Source: Vasconcelosia minhoensis LEGE 07310 (GTDB taxonomy: Bacteria; Cyanobacteriota; Cyanobacteriia; Phormidesmidales; Phormidesmidaceae). From it: DNA of 62,454 bases. Below are positions 18,622 to 28,082 of this stretch, piece after piece. The translations under genes and the position numbers were made by a program. Location of the stretch: NCBI RefSeq assembly GCF_015207255.1, contig NZ_JADEXG010000026.1, positions 1-62,454 on the forward strand. Reading direction: 5' to 3'. Positions within the stretch are counted from its first letter, which is position 1. Each line of letters opens with the position of its first letter. Below the pieces are notes generated by a model. The model was given only the letters and a program-made list of their open reading frames with translations. It ran no database searches and had not been told where the DNA came from.

Positions 18622-19361
18622 ATTCCAAAACTCAACCCCCTAGCAGCCTTCTCAATCCCGATGAGCGGATGATGAACCCGGCTGCCCCTCCTCAGGTCAC
18701 CCAGGACCTTTCTGAAAACGTCATTTTGACGACGGTAGATGATTTGTATAACTGGACTCGGCTCTCGAGCCTGTTTCCGCTGCTGTATGGCACCGCCTGC
18801 TGCTTCATTGAATTTGCGGCGCTGATCGGTTCGCGATTTGACTTCGATCGGTTTGGCCTGCTGCCCCGCTCTAGCCCCCGACAGGCCGACCTGATTATTA
18901 CTGCGGGGACTATCACCATGAAGATGGCCCCGGCTCTGCTGCGCCTATACGAGCAGATGCCCGAACCCAAATATGTCATGGCGATGGGAGCCTGCACGAT
19001 TACCGGCGGTATGTTTAGCGTCGATTCGCCGACAGCGGTGCGTGGGGTTGATAAGCTGATTCCCGTTGATGTCTATATTCCCGGCTGCCCACCGCGACCG
19101 GAGGCAATCTTTGACGCCATTATCAAGCTGCGCAAGAAGATCGCCAACGAGTCGATGCAGGAGCGCGGCTATCTGCAAGAAACGCACCGCTTCCATACCG
19201 TTAGCCATGAGATGGAAGCCGTTGCGCCCATTCTCACCGGCCACTATCTGCGCTCTGCGACCCGCGAAGCGCCGCCAAAAGAGCTGATGGCCGATCTGGG
19301 TATGCCGGTGCCAGAGGCCCTGGAAGCCGCCCCCGAAAAAGCTGAAGAGGAGACGAACTAA
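18612..19361 (+). CDS. ndhK: NDH-1 subunit K (iron-sulfur cluster N2 subunit)
   Basis: A 249-residue NuoB homologue that holds the last 4Fe-4S cluster (N2) before quinone reduction. All four ligands are present: the Cys pair in [10 protein letters not shown] (63, 64), MGACTITGG (128) and PGCPPRPE (159). The first 20 residues are poorly conserved and an in-frame ATG at about 18669 is an alternative start. The C-terminus has an Ala/Glu-rich tail. It overlaps ndhC and shares a base of its stop with ndhJ. Confidence 0.97.
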   Translation: MVINSKTQPPSSLLNPDERMMNPAAPPQVTQDLSENVILTTVDDLYNWTRLSSLFPLLYGTACCFIEFAALIGSRFDFDRFGLLPRSSPRQADLIITAGTITMKMAPALLRLYEQMPEPKYVMAMGACTITGGMFSVDSPTAVRGVDKLIPVDVYIPGCPPRPEAIFDAIIKLRKKIANESMQERGYLQETHRFHTVSHEMEAVAPILTGHYLRSATREAPPKELMADLGMPVPEALEAAPEKAEEETN

Positions 19362-19906
19362 TGGCAGAGGAAGAAACCAAGGCCCCGGCCGAAGCAGAAG
19401 CTTCCGCCGAAGAAGCAGGGGAGCTTGTCCAAGCGGGTGAGATCTCGACCTGGCTGACCGAGCAGGGGTTTGACCATGAGGTCATGGAGCGCGACCATTC
19501 CGGGATCGAGGTGCTTAAGGTTGAGCCCGACTTTCTTCTGCCGTTCTGTACCGCGCTGCAGGCCTATGGGTTCAACTACCTTGCCTGCCAGGGCGCTTAC
19601 GATGCGGGTCCCGGCAAAAGTTTGGTGAGCTTCTATCATCTCACGAAGCTGAGCGATAATGCCGACCGCCCGGCCGAAGTGCGGATTAAGGTTTTTCTAC
19701 CCCGAGACAATCCTAAAGTCCCCTCCGTCTACTGGATTTGGCAGGCTGCCGACTGGCAGGAGCGCGAAAGCTATGATATGTACGGCATCGTCTACGAAGG
19801 GCATCCCAACCTGAAGCGGCTGCTGATGCCTGAAGACTGGGTGGGCTGGCCGCTGCGGAAGGACTATATCTCGCCTGATTTCTTTGAACTCCAGGATGCC
19901 TATTAG
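19361..19906 (+). CDS. ndhJ: NDH-1 subunit J
   Basis: A 181-residue NuoC homologue of the NDH-1 hydrophilic arm. The family signature is [20 protein letters not shown] followed by [18 protein letters not shown] and GWPLRKDYI. The N-terminal 28 residues are Ala/Glu-rich and variable. The start codon overlaps the ndhK stop (TAATG), showing tight translational coupling in ndhCKJ. Confidence 0.96.
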   Translation: MAEEETKAPAEAEASAEEAGELVQAGEISTWLTEQGFDHEVMERDHSGIEVLKVEPDFLLPFCTALQAYGFNYLACQGAYDAGPGKSLVSFYHLTKLSDNADRPAEVRIKVFLPRDNPKVPSVYWIWQAADWQERESYDMYGIVYEGHPNLKRLLMPEDWVGWPLRKDYISPDFFELQDAY

Positions 19907-19961
19907 GGACGTGCATGTTAATAACGTACCAGCCATCAGCACCGGAGCTCTACATCCCCAG

Positions 19962-20033
19962 CCCTTCTCCCGAGGGGAGAAGGGAGCCGGATTCAAAGTC
20001 CCTCTCCCCGGGAGAGGGATTTAGGGTGAGGGC
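19962..20033 (+). repeat. REP-like palindromic element
   Basis: Two adjacent palindromes: CCCTTCTCCC/GGGAGAAGGG (19962-19971 and 19975-19984) and CCCTCTCCC/GGGAGAGGG (20000-20008 and 20010-20018), followed by ATTTAGGGTGAGGGC. This combination is familiar as a short dispersed intergenic repeat in many bacteria. The rest of the 317-nt ndhJ-trpB gap holds only the terminator at 20100 and the trpB leader. Confidence 0.7.
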
Positions 20034-20099
20034 GAACCGCTACGCTATTTAATTGCCATTCCCTTAGCGCTGCCGCTGGCAACCAAGTTGCTTAATCGA

Positions 20100-20137
20100 T
20101 AATGAGGAGGCAGAGTTTTAAATCTGTCTCCTCATTA
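20100..20137 (+). terminator. terminator of ndhCKJ
   Basis: A 15-bp stem, TAATGAGGAGGCAGA at 20100-20114 with TCTGTCTCCTCATTA at 20123-20137 (one G-U pair), closes an 8-nt loop and is followed by TTATTTTTAG. This is a good intrinsic terminator between ndhJ and trpB. Confidence 0.85.
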
Positions 20138-20223
20138 TTATTTTTAGAACCCTTAGCGAATGTACTTTCCGTAATTCCCCAGCACTTTCTATAATGGGGA
20201 ACTGATTCCCATAGGCCTGACCC

Positions 20224-21471
20224 GTGACCAAGACCCCAATTTCTCCGACTGCTCAACCACTTTCCCTTAACGCTCGGCCCGATCGGCTGGGCCGCTTTGG
20301 TCGCTTTGGCGGCAAGTATGTCCCCGAGACGCTGATGCCCGCCCTGAGCGAGCTCGAAGCAGCCTATCAGCGCTACCGGCAGGAGGATGGGTTTAAGGCA
20401 GAGCTGGACGGCCTACTCAGGGACTATGTGGGTCGGGCGAATCCACTTTATTTTGCTGAGCGGCTGACCCAGCACTACGCTCGGCCCGACGGCAGCGGGC
20501 CGCAGATTTATCTCAAGCGTGAGGACCTCAACCACACGGGTGCTCACAAGATTAATAATGCCCTGGGACAGGTCCTGCTGGCCAAGCGCATGGGTAAGCA
20601 GCGGGTGATTGCCGAGACCGGAGCCGGGCAGCATGGGGTCGCGACGGCGACCGTCTGCGCCCGGTTTGGCCTCGACTGCGTGATCTATATGGGCGTTCAG
20701 GACATGCAGCGGCAGGCGCTGAATGTCTTTCGGATGCGGCTGATGGGGGCAGCGGTACGTCCGGTCGAAGCCGGGACGGGCACGCTGAAGGACGCAACCT
20801 CAGAAGCAATTCGCGACTGGGTAACGAACGTAGAAACGACCCATTACATTTTGGGTTCGGTGGCGGGTCCCCATCCCTACCCAATGATCGTGCGGGACTT
20901 TCACGCCATTATTGGGCAGGAAACCCGAGCCCAATGCTTGGAGAAGTGGAACGGCCAGCCGGATATTTTGATGGCTTGCGTGGGCGGGGGCTCCAATGCC
21001 ATGGGCCTGTTTCACGAATTTGTCAACGATGCCGATGTGCGCATGATTGGGATTGAGGCGGCTGGAGAAGGTGTGACAACAGATAAACATGCGGCAACGC
21101 TGACTCAGGGCCGGATTGGCGTGCTGCATGGGGCGATGAGCTATTTGCTACAGGACGGCGATGGGCAGGTGGTTGAGGCCCACTCCGTCAGCGCTGGACT
21201 AGACTATCCTGGCGTCGGGCCAGAACACAGCTATCTGATGGAGCTGGGCCGCGCTGAATATTACAGCGTTACCGATGCCGAAGCGCTGGAGGCGTTTCAG
21301 CTGATCTCTCGCCTAGAGGGAATTATCCCTGCCCTAGAAACGGCCCACGCCTTTGCCTATTTAGAAACGCTGTGTCCAAAGCTTTCAGGTCAGCCGCGCA
21401 TTGTGATTAACTGCTCGGGTCGCGGGGATAAGGACGTGCAGACGGTGGCAAAGGTGCTTAAGCTGGACTAA
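20224..21471 (+). CDS. trpB: tryptophan synthase beta chain
   Basis: A 415-residue PLP enzyme that joins indole (or indole from TrpA) with serine to make tryptophan. Seen: [19 protein letters not shown] near the N-terminus, the PLP Lys in [31 protein letters not shown], the phosphate-binding [14 protein letters not shown], and the C-terminal [11 protein letters not shown]. Start is GTG at 20224; homologues have a similar short N-terminal lead. There is no trpA beside it, as usual in cyanobacteria. Confidence 0.98.
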   Translation: MTKTPISPTAQPLSLNARPDRLGRFGRFGGKYVPETLMPALSELEAAYQRYRQEDGFKAELDGLLRDYVGRANPLYFAERLTQHYARPDGSGPQIYLKREDLNHTGAHKINNALGQVLLAKRMGKQRVIAETGAGQHGVATATVCARFGLDCVIYMGVQDMQRQALNVFRMRLMGAAVRPVEAGTGTLKDATSEAIRDWVTNVETTHYILGSVAGPHPYPMIVRDFHAIIGQETRAQCLEKWNGQPDILMACVGGGSNAMGLFHEFVNDADVRMIGIEAAGEGVTTDKHAATLTQGRIGVLHGAMSYLLQDGDGQVVEAHSVSAGLDYPGVGPEHSYLMELGRAEYYSVTDAEALEAFQLISRLEGIIPALETAHAFAYLETLCPKLSGQPRIVINCSGRGDKDVQTVAKVLKLD

Positions 21472-21505
21472 GCCCTGGTGCGATTTTTGGTTGAACGGAG
21501 AAACA

Positions 21506-22129
21506 ATGGATAACTTTCAGGTGTGCGATCGCGACCTTCCCCCTGACCTGCTAGAGCGCTACCTGGCCGCAGAGGCGATCGCAGCTGATACCGAGACTAT
21601 GGGGCTAAATCCGCATCGCGATCGCCTCTGCCTGGTCCAGCTCAGCGACCCGGAGGGCTACGTCTCGGTGCTCCGGATTGCCCGGGGGCAGACCGAAGCC
21701 CCTCGCCTCAAGCAGCTTTTAGAAGCGCCTCGAATTACTAAGATTTTTCACTTTGCCCGCTTCGATCTGGCCATGCTTCAGCACCATCTGGGCATTGTCG
21801 TCGCGCCGGTCTTCTGTACCAAGATTGCCAGTAAGCTGGCCCGCACTTACAGCCCACGCCACGGGCTAAAGGAGCTGGTCAAAGAAATTGCCGACGTGGA
21901 GTTAGACAAATCGGCCCAGAGTTCCGACTGGGGCAACGCCACCCAGCTCAGTGAAGAACAGCTCAGCTATGCGGCAAACGATGTCCGCTATCTGCACAAG
22001 CTGCGGCAGCAGCTGATCACCATGCTCAAGCGCGAGGATCGCTGGGCATTGGCCCAACAGTGTCTACAATGTCTGCCCACGCTGGTTGAGCTGGACCTGA
22101 TGCAGTACGACAACATATTTGAACATTAG
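21506..22129 (+). CDS. short ribonuclease D-like 3'-5' exonuclease
   Basis: A 207-residue DEDDy exonuclease. The catalytic motifs are AADTETMGLNPHRDRLCLVQL (ExoI, split D-x-E), FHFARFDLAML (ExoII) and YAANDVRYLHKL (ExoIII, with the Tyr of the DEDDy class). It lacks the HRDC domains of full-length RNase D, so it is the short cyanobacterial form; trimming of tRNA or other RNA 3' ends is likely but not shown. ATG 21506 is preferred because GGAG sits 5 nt upstream. The 250 nt downstream, up to 22381, hold nothing I recognise. Confidence 0.85.
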   Translation: MDNFQVCDRDLPPDLLERYLAAEAIAADTETMGLNPHRDRLCLVQLSDPEGYVSVLRIARGQTEAPRLKQLLEAPRITKIFHFARFDLAMLQHHLGIVVAPVFCTKIASKLARTYSPRHGLKELVKEIADVELDKSAQSSDWGNATQLSEEQLSYAANDVRYLHKLRQQLITMLKREDRWALAQQCLQCLPTLVELDLMQYDNIFEH

Positions 22130-22381
22130 TCTGTACAGCCGATTAGCCGAGCTGTTGCAGTTTCGATGTTGACGGCCAAATGCTTGAGGCTAGGAGAACT
22201 TTCTCTCAGTCCTACATTCTGAAATCTTTTGTTGCAGTCTCGTATCTGTTCTGAAAGGAATCTAGGACTATGAGGCCTCTGTTGAAGATTATCGTTAACT
22301 GCGATTTTGCTGACTGGCCTAACGGTATAGATAATCGCAATGAGGTCAGGCGGGGGGCGACAAGTAGCGAGAACAGCAGGA

Positions 22382-23743
22382 TTATGGGCCAATCGGCAGC
22401 CGGATTGTAAAGCTACTGCCTTTGCCGAGCTGGCTCTGTACTTGGATGTTGCCGCCGTAGGAATGCGCGATCGCGATTGCAATCGATAATCCCAATCCCG
22501 ATCCGCCGCTCTGACGAGATCGATCCTGACCCACCCGATAGAACCGACCAAAAATACGGTCCTGGTCTGCTGGAGCAATCCCAGTGCCAGTATCTTCTAC
22601 GGTAATCAGGGCTTGTCGTTCGGATTGCTGAAGCTGAATCATGACTTTCCCCTCAGGCGGAGTATGCTGCAGGGCATTGCTCACGACGTTTAGCACCAGC
22701 CGGTAGAGATGGGCTTCATTTCCCATAGCCGGAATTGGGATATCGGGCTGCTCAAGCATCAGATGAATGTGCTTCTTCAGCGCCAGAGCGGCCAGCTCTT
22801 CTTGAATGTCGCTGAGAATATCGCGCAGGTCACAGCAGGCAATCTGAGACGGGCTCTGGGTATCCAGCCGGGACAGCAGTAAGAGGTCGCTCACTAACGT
22901 GGTCAGGCGTTGATTTTGACGGGCGATGACCTGGAGCGTCTCGCGCGCTTCGGAATCGGAAATTTGGGGAAGTCGGATTACCGACTCTACTGTTGCTCGC
23001 ACTGCTGTAAGAGGCGTCCGCAGCTCGTGGGCAGCATCGGCGGTAAACTGCTGGATTTTACTATACGACGTCTGTACCGGCCTCAGCGCTACCCCTGCCA
23101 GCCACCAGCTGGCGATCGCAATCAATGCCATCGTGATGGGCAAGCTCAGCCAGATAATCCAGCGAACCGCTCTTAAGTAGGCGGCAAAGTCGTTATAGGA
23201 ACGCCCGACGAGCAAGGTTCCTAGCCGAGCTTGGTCATCTAAAGCATACAGCGGCAGAGCAACCTGGCGATATAGGTTACCCTGGCTGTCCCGCAGGGTT
23301 TGCCAGGATGATGCGCTATAGGCTACCGGCAACTCCTTTGCAGAGATACCCGCTATGGCAATCAAATCCTCATTGGCAGAGAGCACCCGAACATAATAGC
23401 TGCTCCGATACAGGTCTCGGTCGTGATGGCTGGGCAAGGGCTCAACAGGTAAGCAGCGCCCGGCTGCGCATAGCGTGAGTAGCCGGCGGGGCGTAATCGC
23501 ATCGATTGAACGGTTTGCGGTCAGGGTCGTCTCTAGCGCATCATGGATCGGTTCAGCCACAGCTCTGAGTTCTCGATCGGCGGTTACCTGATGGGCATGG
23601 GCGATCGCCTGGTAAACGCCAATCCCGCTCAGCCCCAGTACCGCCGCCATGACGCTGGTATACCAGGCGGTGAGCTGCCAGCGGCTGCGGCGAAAGAGCT
23701 TATTCGGCTTTGAAGCGGTATCCCATCCCATAGACGGTTTCAA
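22382..23743 (-). CDS. rppB: sensor histidine kinase, RppB/NrsS type
   Basis: A 453-residue membrane histidine kinase. Two membrane helices (about 28-50 and 190-215) flank a periplasmic domain of about 140 residues. That domain has a pair of Cys in CAAGRC and His residues in PSHHDRD, plausible metal ligands. The H-box is AHELRTPLTAVRATVE; N, G1 and G2 boxes read NVVSNALQH, DTGTGIAP and GGSGLGLSIA. RppB/NrsS in Synechocystis senses nickel and redox; here it lies beside a copper region, so the ligand is uncertain. Its start overlaps the regulator gene; ATG 23731 is an alternative. Confidence 0.9.
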   Translation of the reverse strand: MKPSMGWDTASKPNKLFRRSRWQLTAWYTSVMAAVLGLSGIGVYQAIAHAHQVTADRELRAVAEPIHDALETTLTANRSIDAITPRRLLTLCAAGRCLPVEPLPSHHDRDLYRSSYYVRVLSANEDLIAIAGISAKELPVAYSASSWQTLRDSQGNLYRQVALPLYALDDQARLGTLLVGRSYNDFAAYLRAVRWIIWLSLPITMALIAIASWWLAGVALRPVQTSYSKIQQFTADAAHELRTPLTAVRATVESVIRLPQISDSEARETLQVIARQNQRLTTLVSDLLLLSRLDTQSPSQIACCDLRDILSDIQEELAALALKKHIHLMLEQPDIPIPAMGNEAHLYRLVLNVVSNALQHTPPEGKVMIQLQQSERQALITVEDTGTGIAPADQDRIFGRFYRVGQDRSRQSGGSGLGLSIAIAIAHSYGGNIQVQSQLGKGSSFTIRLPIGP

Positions 23744-24392
23744 TCAGGTGATCACAGCCATACTGTCCCAGCTTACGGCGTAACAATCGCATCTGGGCTG
23801 CCACGACGTTGCTATTGGGTTCCGCTCCAATTTCCCAAAGCTGGTTTAACACCTGATCGCGGGTGAGAATTTGGTTGGGGTGCTCCATCAAATATTGCAG
23901 CAGCTGAAACTCTTTTTGGGTGAGTTCAATGGACTGTTCTGAAGTTTTGCCAGGTCGGAGGAACGCGACTCTGCGATCGCAGTCCAGCAGCAGCGGCCCA
24001 ATCTGAATTTGGGCCGGCTTGAGGTCGGGCGATCGCCGTCGCAGTGCCCGCAGTCGCGCCAGCAGCTCAGCCATGCTGAAGGGCTTGACCAAGTAGTCAT
24101 CGGCCCCCGCATCGAGCCCGGTAATGCGATCTTCAATTCGGTCTTTGGCCGTCAGGATGAGGACCGGCAGAACGTAGCTACGTGACCTCAGCCATTGACA
24201 CAGCGCGACTCCCGACAGGCCGGGCAGCATCCAGTCGAATATCCCGACCGTGTATAGCGTAACGTCGCTTTCTAGGTAGGCCAGGGCCTCATCTCCTGAC
24301 TGTACCCAGTCCACCACGTAGGCCTCTTGGGTCAGGGTACGCTTGATGGCTTTACCCAGATCAGGTTCGTCTTCAACCAGTAAAATGCGCAT
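23700..24392 (-). CDS. rppA: OmpR-family response regulator, RppA/NrsR type
   Basis: A 230-residue regulator: receiver domain (about 1-120) and winged-helix DNA-binding domain (about 130-228). The receiver has the acidic pair in VEDEPDLG, phosphoacceptor Asp in IFDWMLPGLSG, and Lys in DYLVKPFSMAELLARL. The output domain shows ELTQKEFQLLQYLMEH, the recognition-helix region SNVVAAQMRLLRRKLG and IETVYGMGYRFK. The kinase gene follows with a 44-nt overlap. ATG 24392 gives the standard MRILLVEDE start. It is the best candidate to bind the OmpR-type direct repeats found further right (inference). Confidence 0.93.
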   Translation of the reverse strand: MRILLVEDEPDLGKAIKRTLTQEAYVVDWVQSGDEALAYLESDVTLYTVGIFDWMLPGLSGVALCQWLRSRSYVLPVLILTAKDRIEDRITGLDAGADDYLVKPFSMAELLARLRALRRRSPDLKPAQIQIGPLLLDCDRRVAFLRPGKTSEQSIELTQKEFQLLQYLMEHPNQILTRDQVLNQLWEIGAEPNSNVVAAQMRLLRRKLGQYGCDHLIETVYGMGYRFKAE

Positions 24393-24411
24393 AGGCCGCT
24401 GCCTGAATGGG

Positions 24412-25125
24412 CTATTCTGGCAGCTGGTCAGGATCAATGCCCTGCGACCTGAGATACTCTGCTAGACGGTCAGCCCGCTGCTGTGCCTGATCAGCCCGCT
24501 GCTGTGCTTGGTCAGCCCGCTCGTCACCCGTGAGTAGAATGCTACCATCGCCGTTTCGCCAGCGCAGCCAGCTATCCTGCCGCCCTTCAAATTCCCCCTG
24601 CCAAATGGTCAAGCCCAGACTGACCTGCTCCAGCCAGGATTCTTCCATCTCAGCGTAGTGCATCCCTCGTAGTTCATAGAGCCGCAGCGCAGCCCCTCCC
24701 AGCTGTAAGCTAGGGTCGTATACCGCATAGTAGCTCACCCGCATATGCTCGTAGATTTCGAACTTATCGGTGAGCTCCTTGCCGATCTTGTTAGAAACGA
24801 CCTCGATCGCGATCTCCGGCGGCTTGCCAAAGTTCCAGACCAGGTAGCAGCGATTTGGCTTTTCCCACCACTCATCAGGGACCTGTACGTCGAAGCTGAC
24901 AAATACGTCTGGAACGATGGCGGGCTGGCTAACGGTGTGATAAACGCCGACGTTGGCTTCGGCTAGAAAAACTTGATTGGATAAGGAACTGTAGAGAGAA
25001 CTGACCAAGAGCCTTTGCTGCTTAGCAGATGGAAAATTATCCACCGGGGCGTCATCCTCCGTGATCAGCTGGCTCGCATCTGGAAAAGTGACCTCATCGG
25101 TAGGAATAGCTAGCTGATCAACCAT
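24412..25125 (-). CDS. Uma2 family (DUF820) endonuclease-like protein
   Basis: A 237-residue member of the Uma2/DUF820 family, abundant in cyanobacteria, with a PD-(D/E)xK nuclease-like fold and no settled function. Family signs are VPDVFVSFDVQVP, then IAIEVVSNKIGKELTDKF (putative catalytic Glu-Val) and YYAVYDP. The C-terminus carries near-perfect tandem ADQAQQR heptads followed by RLAEYLRSQGIDPDQLP, coming from a 21-bp DNA repeat. ATG 25125 has GGAG 6 nt upstream, better than ATG 25137. Confidence 0.88.
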   Translation of the reverse strand: MVDQLAIPTDEVTFPDASQLITEDDAPVDNFPSAKQQRLLVSSLYSSLSNQVFLAEANVGVYHTVSQPAIVPDVFVSFDVQVPDEWWEKPNRCYLVWNFGKPPEIAIEVVSNKIGKELTDKFEIYEHMRVSYYAVYDPSLQLGGAALRLYELRGMHYAEMEESWLEQVSLGLTIWQGEFEGRQDSWLRWRNGDGSILLTGDERADQAQQRADQAQQRADRLAEYLRSQGIDPDQLPE

Positions 25126-25411
25126 GAGTGACTCCATCTATGCCTTGCTCCATTGTAATGGTAAAGTCTATATAGGGTCCGCGATTGGGTGCTGAAACGA
25201 TTGCTAGGGCAATCACGGCGATGTAAACCAAGACACCCCAAATGCCAGTATTGGTAATCTCCTGCTTCAAGCCCTGGGGCGTTAGCAGATTAATTTCGGC
25301 CTGGGTAGACACCCAGCCATAAACCGCTAGCGAAAGCGCTAGCACGCCTAGAACAATCAAATTTTGCTGCCGAAATAGTAGCCGCAGCCGTCGCCGCCAT
25401 CTAGGGGCCAT
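25118..25411 (-). pseudogene. truncated TVP38/TMEM64 (DedA-like) membrane protein
   Basis: A 97-residue reading frame. Residues 1-70 look like the N-terminus of a TVP38-family membrane protein: a basic start (MAPRWRRRLRLLFRQQN), a membrane helix (about 18-33), GLKQEITNTGIWGVLVYIAV and a second helix. Intact members run on for another 120 or so residues after this point with a proline/glycine-rich loop. Here the similarity stops near IVSAPNRG and the last 20 residues come from the region just upstream of the Uma2 gene. The ATG is 3 nt from the multicopper oxidase stop, so it was probably co-transcribed with that gene. Confidence 0.6.
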
Positions 25412-25414
25412 GAT

Positions 25415-26872
25415 CTAAGCCTGCTGAATCTCCAGAATTCCCATCATGCCGCGATCTTCATGGTCTAAAACATGGCAGTGGTAAACAGTTTTACCAATGT
25501 AGTCCTGAAACGGGATGCGGATGCGAACGTTCTCTCCGGGACTCACCGACACGACATCTTTCCAGGCCAGGTAGGGCGAAGCCTGACCATTTTGGCTCAC
25601 CACCTGAAACTTGTTGACATGAACATGAAAAGGATGGGTCATCGTGCCGGTATTGATAATTTCCCAATCTTCGACTGTATCGAGGGCCACCTGAATATCG
25701 ATGCGGCTGGGGTCAAATGCCTGTCCGTTGATTAGAAACGCCATGCCCATGCCCATCCCGTGATTTAGGGTGAACTGGCGCACGGTCTGCGGCTCTGGCA
25801 GCGGCTCAACGGAAATCAGCTGGGTAGGTAGTGGAATCTGATCGACTGAGCCGCTGTAGGTCAGCGTGGCAATCGGTTCTGCATTCTCCTGACTTGAAGC
25901 ACCGCCCATCGTGTTGCCGCCCATCATGCCACCGCCCCTTCCCTGAGCCGGGTTAAAGGGCTGATTGAATAAGCGGTACTGCCCGGGTTCGCGGTTTCCC
26001 TGTACGAGTACTTCGACTCGTTCGCCAGGCACTAAAACCAGATCCCTAAGCTCAACTGGGGCTGAGATAGCGCCGCCGTCCGTTGCAATTAGATAAAACG
26101 GGTGGCCTTCTAAAAACAGCCGAAAAAATCGCGAAGAGGAGGCATTTAGCAGCCGCAGCCGCAACAGGCCGCCCTGAGGAATTTGCAAACCTGGATTAAA
26201 CTGCCCGTTGACCGTGAGCAGGTCGCCCATGCGTCCAGTCATTTGAGCCATATGCCCCGGTGAGGGAATGTTGCCGCTGCGATCGAGAGCAAAATCTTTG
26301 AGAACGAGAAATTTTTCCTGAGCCGCTTTGACTTCGGGAATTTCGTCGAGTTCGCCCCGGACAATGAATAGTCCGGCCAGGCCGCCAAAGAGCTGCTCGG
26401 CCACCAGTCCATGATAGTGCGGATGGTACCAGAACGTTCCAGCGGGGTGGTTTTGAGGCAGCTGGAACTCGTAAGTATGGCTTTCGCCGGGGGGGATTTC
26501 TAGGAAAACGTTGTCGCCGGTACCAGTAGGGGGAATATGCAGCCCGTGATAGTGGAGATTGGTAGGCTGGCTGAGCTGATTGGTAAAGCGAACCTGAATC
26601 GTATCGCCGTGTTTAGCCTCTAGCCTGGGACCAGGCATCCGACCATTGTAGGTAAGCAGGTTGGCACTGCGATCGCCCAGCTGTACTTGCTGCGCCCTGG
26701 CTTCTAAATCGACTTTTAGCAACCCCCCTTCGCTGCTGACGATTTGGGCCTGAGCCAGGGTGGAGCCAGGCGAGCTCGCCTGGGGCGATTCTCTAGAACA
26801 CTGAGACAGCAGAATAGCCGCAGTCGCCCCCGAGCTTAAGGTCAAAAATTTACGCCGTTTGATAGCACTCAT
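25415..26872 (-). CDS. multicopper oxidase, Tat-exported
   Basis: A 485-residue CueO/laccase-type oxidase that probably oxidises Cu(I) or phenols in the periplasm. The start at 26872 gives a twin-arginine signal (KRRKFLTLS) followed by a lipobox-like LLSQC, so it may be a Tat lipoprotein. All copper-ligand motifs are present: HYHGLHIP, FWYHPHYHG, HPFHVH and VYHCHVLDHEDRGMM. Two Met/Gly-rich stretches (GGGMMGGNTMGG, HGMGMGMAF) recall the Met-rich copper loop of CueO. It is followed by the truncated TVP38 gene. It diverges from the PEP-CTERM gene across a 193-nt spacer. An in-frame start at 27133 exists but would run far into the divergent gene. Confidence 0.95.
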   Translation of the reverse strand: MSAIKRRKFLTLSSGATAAILLSQCSRESPQASSPGSTLAQAQIVSSEGGLLKVDLEARAQQVQLGDRSANLLTYNGRMPGPRLEAKHGDTIQVRFTNQLSQPTNLHYHGLHIPPTGTGDNVFLEIPPGESHTYEFQLPQNHPAGTFWYHPHYHGLVAEQLFGGLAGLFIVRGELDEIPEVKAAQEKFLVLKDFALDRSGNIPSPGHMAQMTGRMGDLLTVNGQFNPGLQIPQGGLLRLRLLNASSSRFFRLFLEGHPFYLIATDGGAISAPVELRDLVLVPGERVEVLVQGNREPGQYRLFNQPFNPAQGRGGGMMGGNTMGGASSQENAEPIATLTYSGSVDQIPLPTQLISVEPLPEPQTVRQFTLNHGMGMGMAFLINGQAFDPSRIDIQVALDTVEDWEIINTGTMTHPFHVHVNKFQVVSQNGQASPYLAWKDVVSVSPGENVRIRIPFQDYIGKTVYHCHVLDHEDRGMMGILEIQQA

Positions 26873-27065
26873 AGGTATGGTCGTGTGAACGGTAAAAGTC
26901 TCCGATGCTAGCTTCTGTAAGTAACAAGTCCTTACAAAGGATAAAGAATGGTTTATCTTCCCAGGATTTATAAAAGCTGTGACATAAAATTCATCCAAAG
27001 AAAAGATAAGTATCCATTGCTTTAAAGAACTGATATTGCAGAACCACTCCTGGGAATTCAACGCT

Positions 27066-28082
27066 ATGAAAAACAAGATTTTGAGCTTTAGCATAGGCGG
27101 TGTTGGTATGTTGCTCAGTACCGGATTTACCATATCCGTTCAAGCGGCTGAGCTGAAGCGAGTTTCTTCGGTAGGAGATTTCTACGAGGCTTACGGTCCT
27201 TCAGACAGTTTCTCACCGGAATCTAAGGCAATTATCGACGGCCTGTTTGGCTATGCTGACCCTTTTATGGGAGCGTCTGGCTTGCAAAATGCGGCTGCCG
27301 CTGGTTATGTGCCGATGACTAAGGACCTGCGATTTCATGGGACTCATTGGTTCAACCCAGCGCTATTTCTCAGCAATTCGTCTCCAAACCCCTTAGCGCC
27401 TACTGGTTTGAACTTTGACCAACAGGGCAAATTGGTCGCTGTATTTTGGCCTGAACAAAAGTATGCCATTACAGCGGAGGTCTTGAATAGCTTGGCCACT
27501 GCCGACCCGGCTAGCTTGCCTGCTTTGTACGAAGGCGTAAAAACAGCGACGCTCAAGTCTAAGCCTGACATTTTAGATCCTTTTGGCGATGTAGACTGGC
27601 ATTCCCATGAAAACGTTTTGATTGAAAATGTGGGCAATCGCGACCCGGCTACTGGTGCTTATACCGGCGACGTTCTGTTTAGACAGTCGTTGACAAATGA
27701 AAACTTTGTTGGCGAAGTTCTAGCAGCTTTAGCCGATCCTGAAGTTACGATCGCGCCTTTTGAATTTTCCTCTGATCCCAGCGTTTATCCTCCTTTTAAT
27801 ACGCTAGCGGACGCAGGTTTTTACATGGCTCATATGTGGTTAGGACTGGAAAATCCCGATGGCCTATTCGCGGGCACTCATCCAGCCGTATCGATTGATG
27901 CGCCTGGAGAGCATACAACGTTCGAAGATGGTAGCGGCGGTCATCACGGCCATTCGCCCGATCCGGGTCATGAAAAACCGGGTCATGTTTCAGTTCCAGA
28001 ACCGTCTTTTGTTTTGGCACTCTTGGTAGTAGGTGCCTTCGGATTCCGGAGTCGGCGCAGACAGCTCCAGCATCAGCCTTAG
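27066..28082 (+). CDS. secreted PEP-CTERM protein with His-rich tail
   Basis: A 338-residue secreted protein. It has an N-terminal signal peptide ending near SVQAAE, and a C-terminal sorting signal: VPEPS, then a hydrophobic helix, then RSRRR, typical of PEP-CTERM proteins processed by an exosortase. The body has conserved-looking His-containing segments (RFHGTHWFNPALF, DVDWHSHENVLIENVG, FYMAHMWLGLENPDGLFAGTHP) that could bind metal. Just before PEP lies the His-rich stretch GGHHGHSPDPGHEKPGHV. I know similar secreted proteins of unknown function from other phyla but cannot name the family. It diverges from the multicopper oxidase. ATG 27066 is chosen over 27036. Confidence 0.75.
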   Translation: MKNKILSFSIGGVGMLLSTGFTISVQAAELKRVSSVGDFYEAYGPSDSFSPESKAIIDGLFGYADPFMGASGLQNAAAAGYVPMTKDLRFHGTHWFNPALFLSNSSPNPLAPTGLNFDQQGKLVAVFWPEQKYAITAEVLNSLATADPASLPALYEGVKTATLKSKPDILDPFGDVDWHSHENVLIENVGNRDPATGAYTGDVLFRQSLTNENFVGEVLAALADPEVTIAPFEFSSDPSVYPPFNTLADAGFYMAHMWLGLENPDGLFAGTHPAVSIDAPGEHTTFEDGSGGHHGHSPDPGHEKPGHVSVPEPSFVLALLVVGAFGFRSRRRQLQHQP

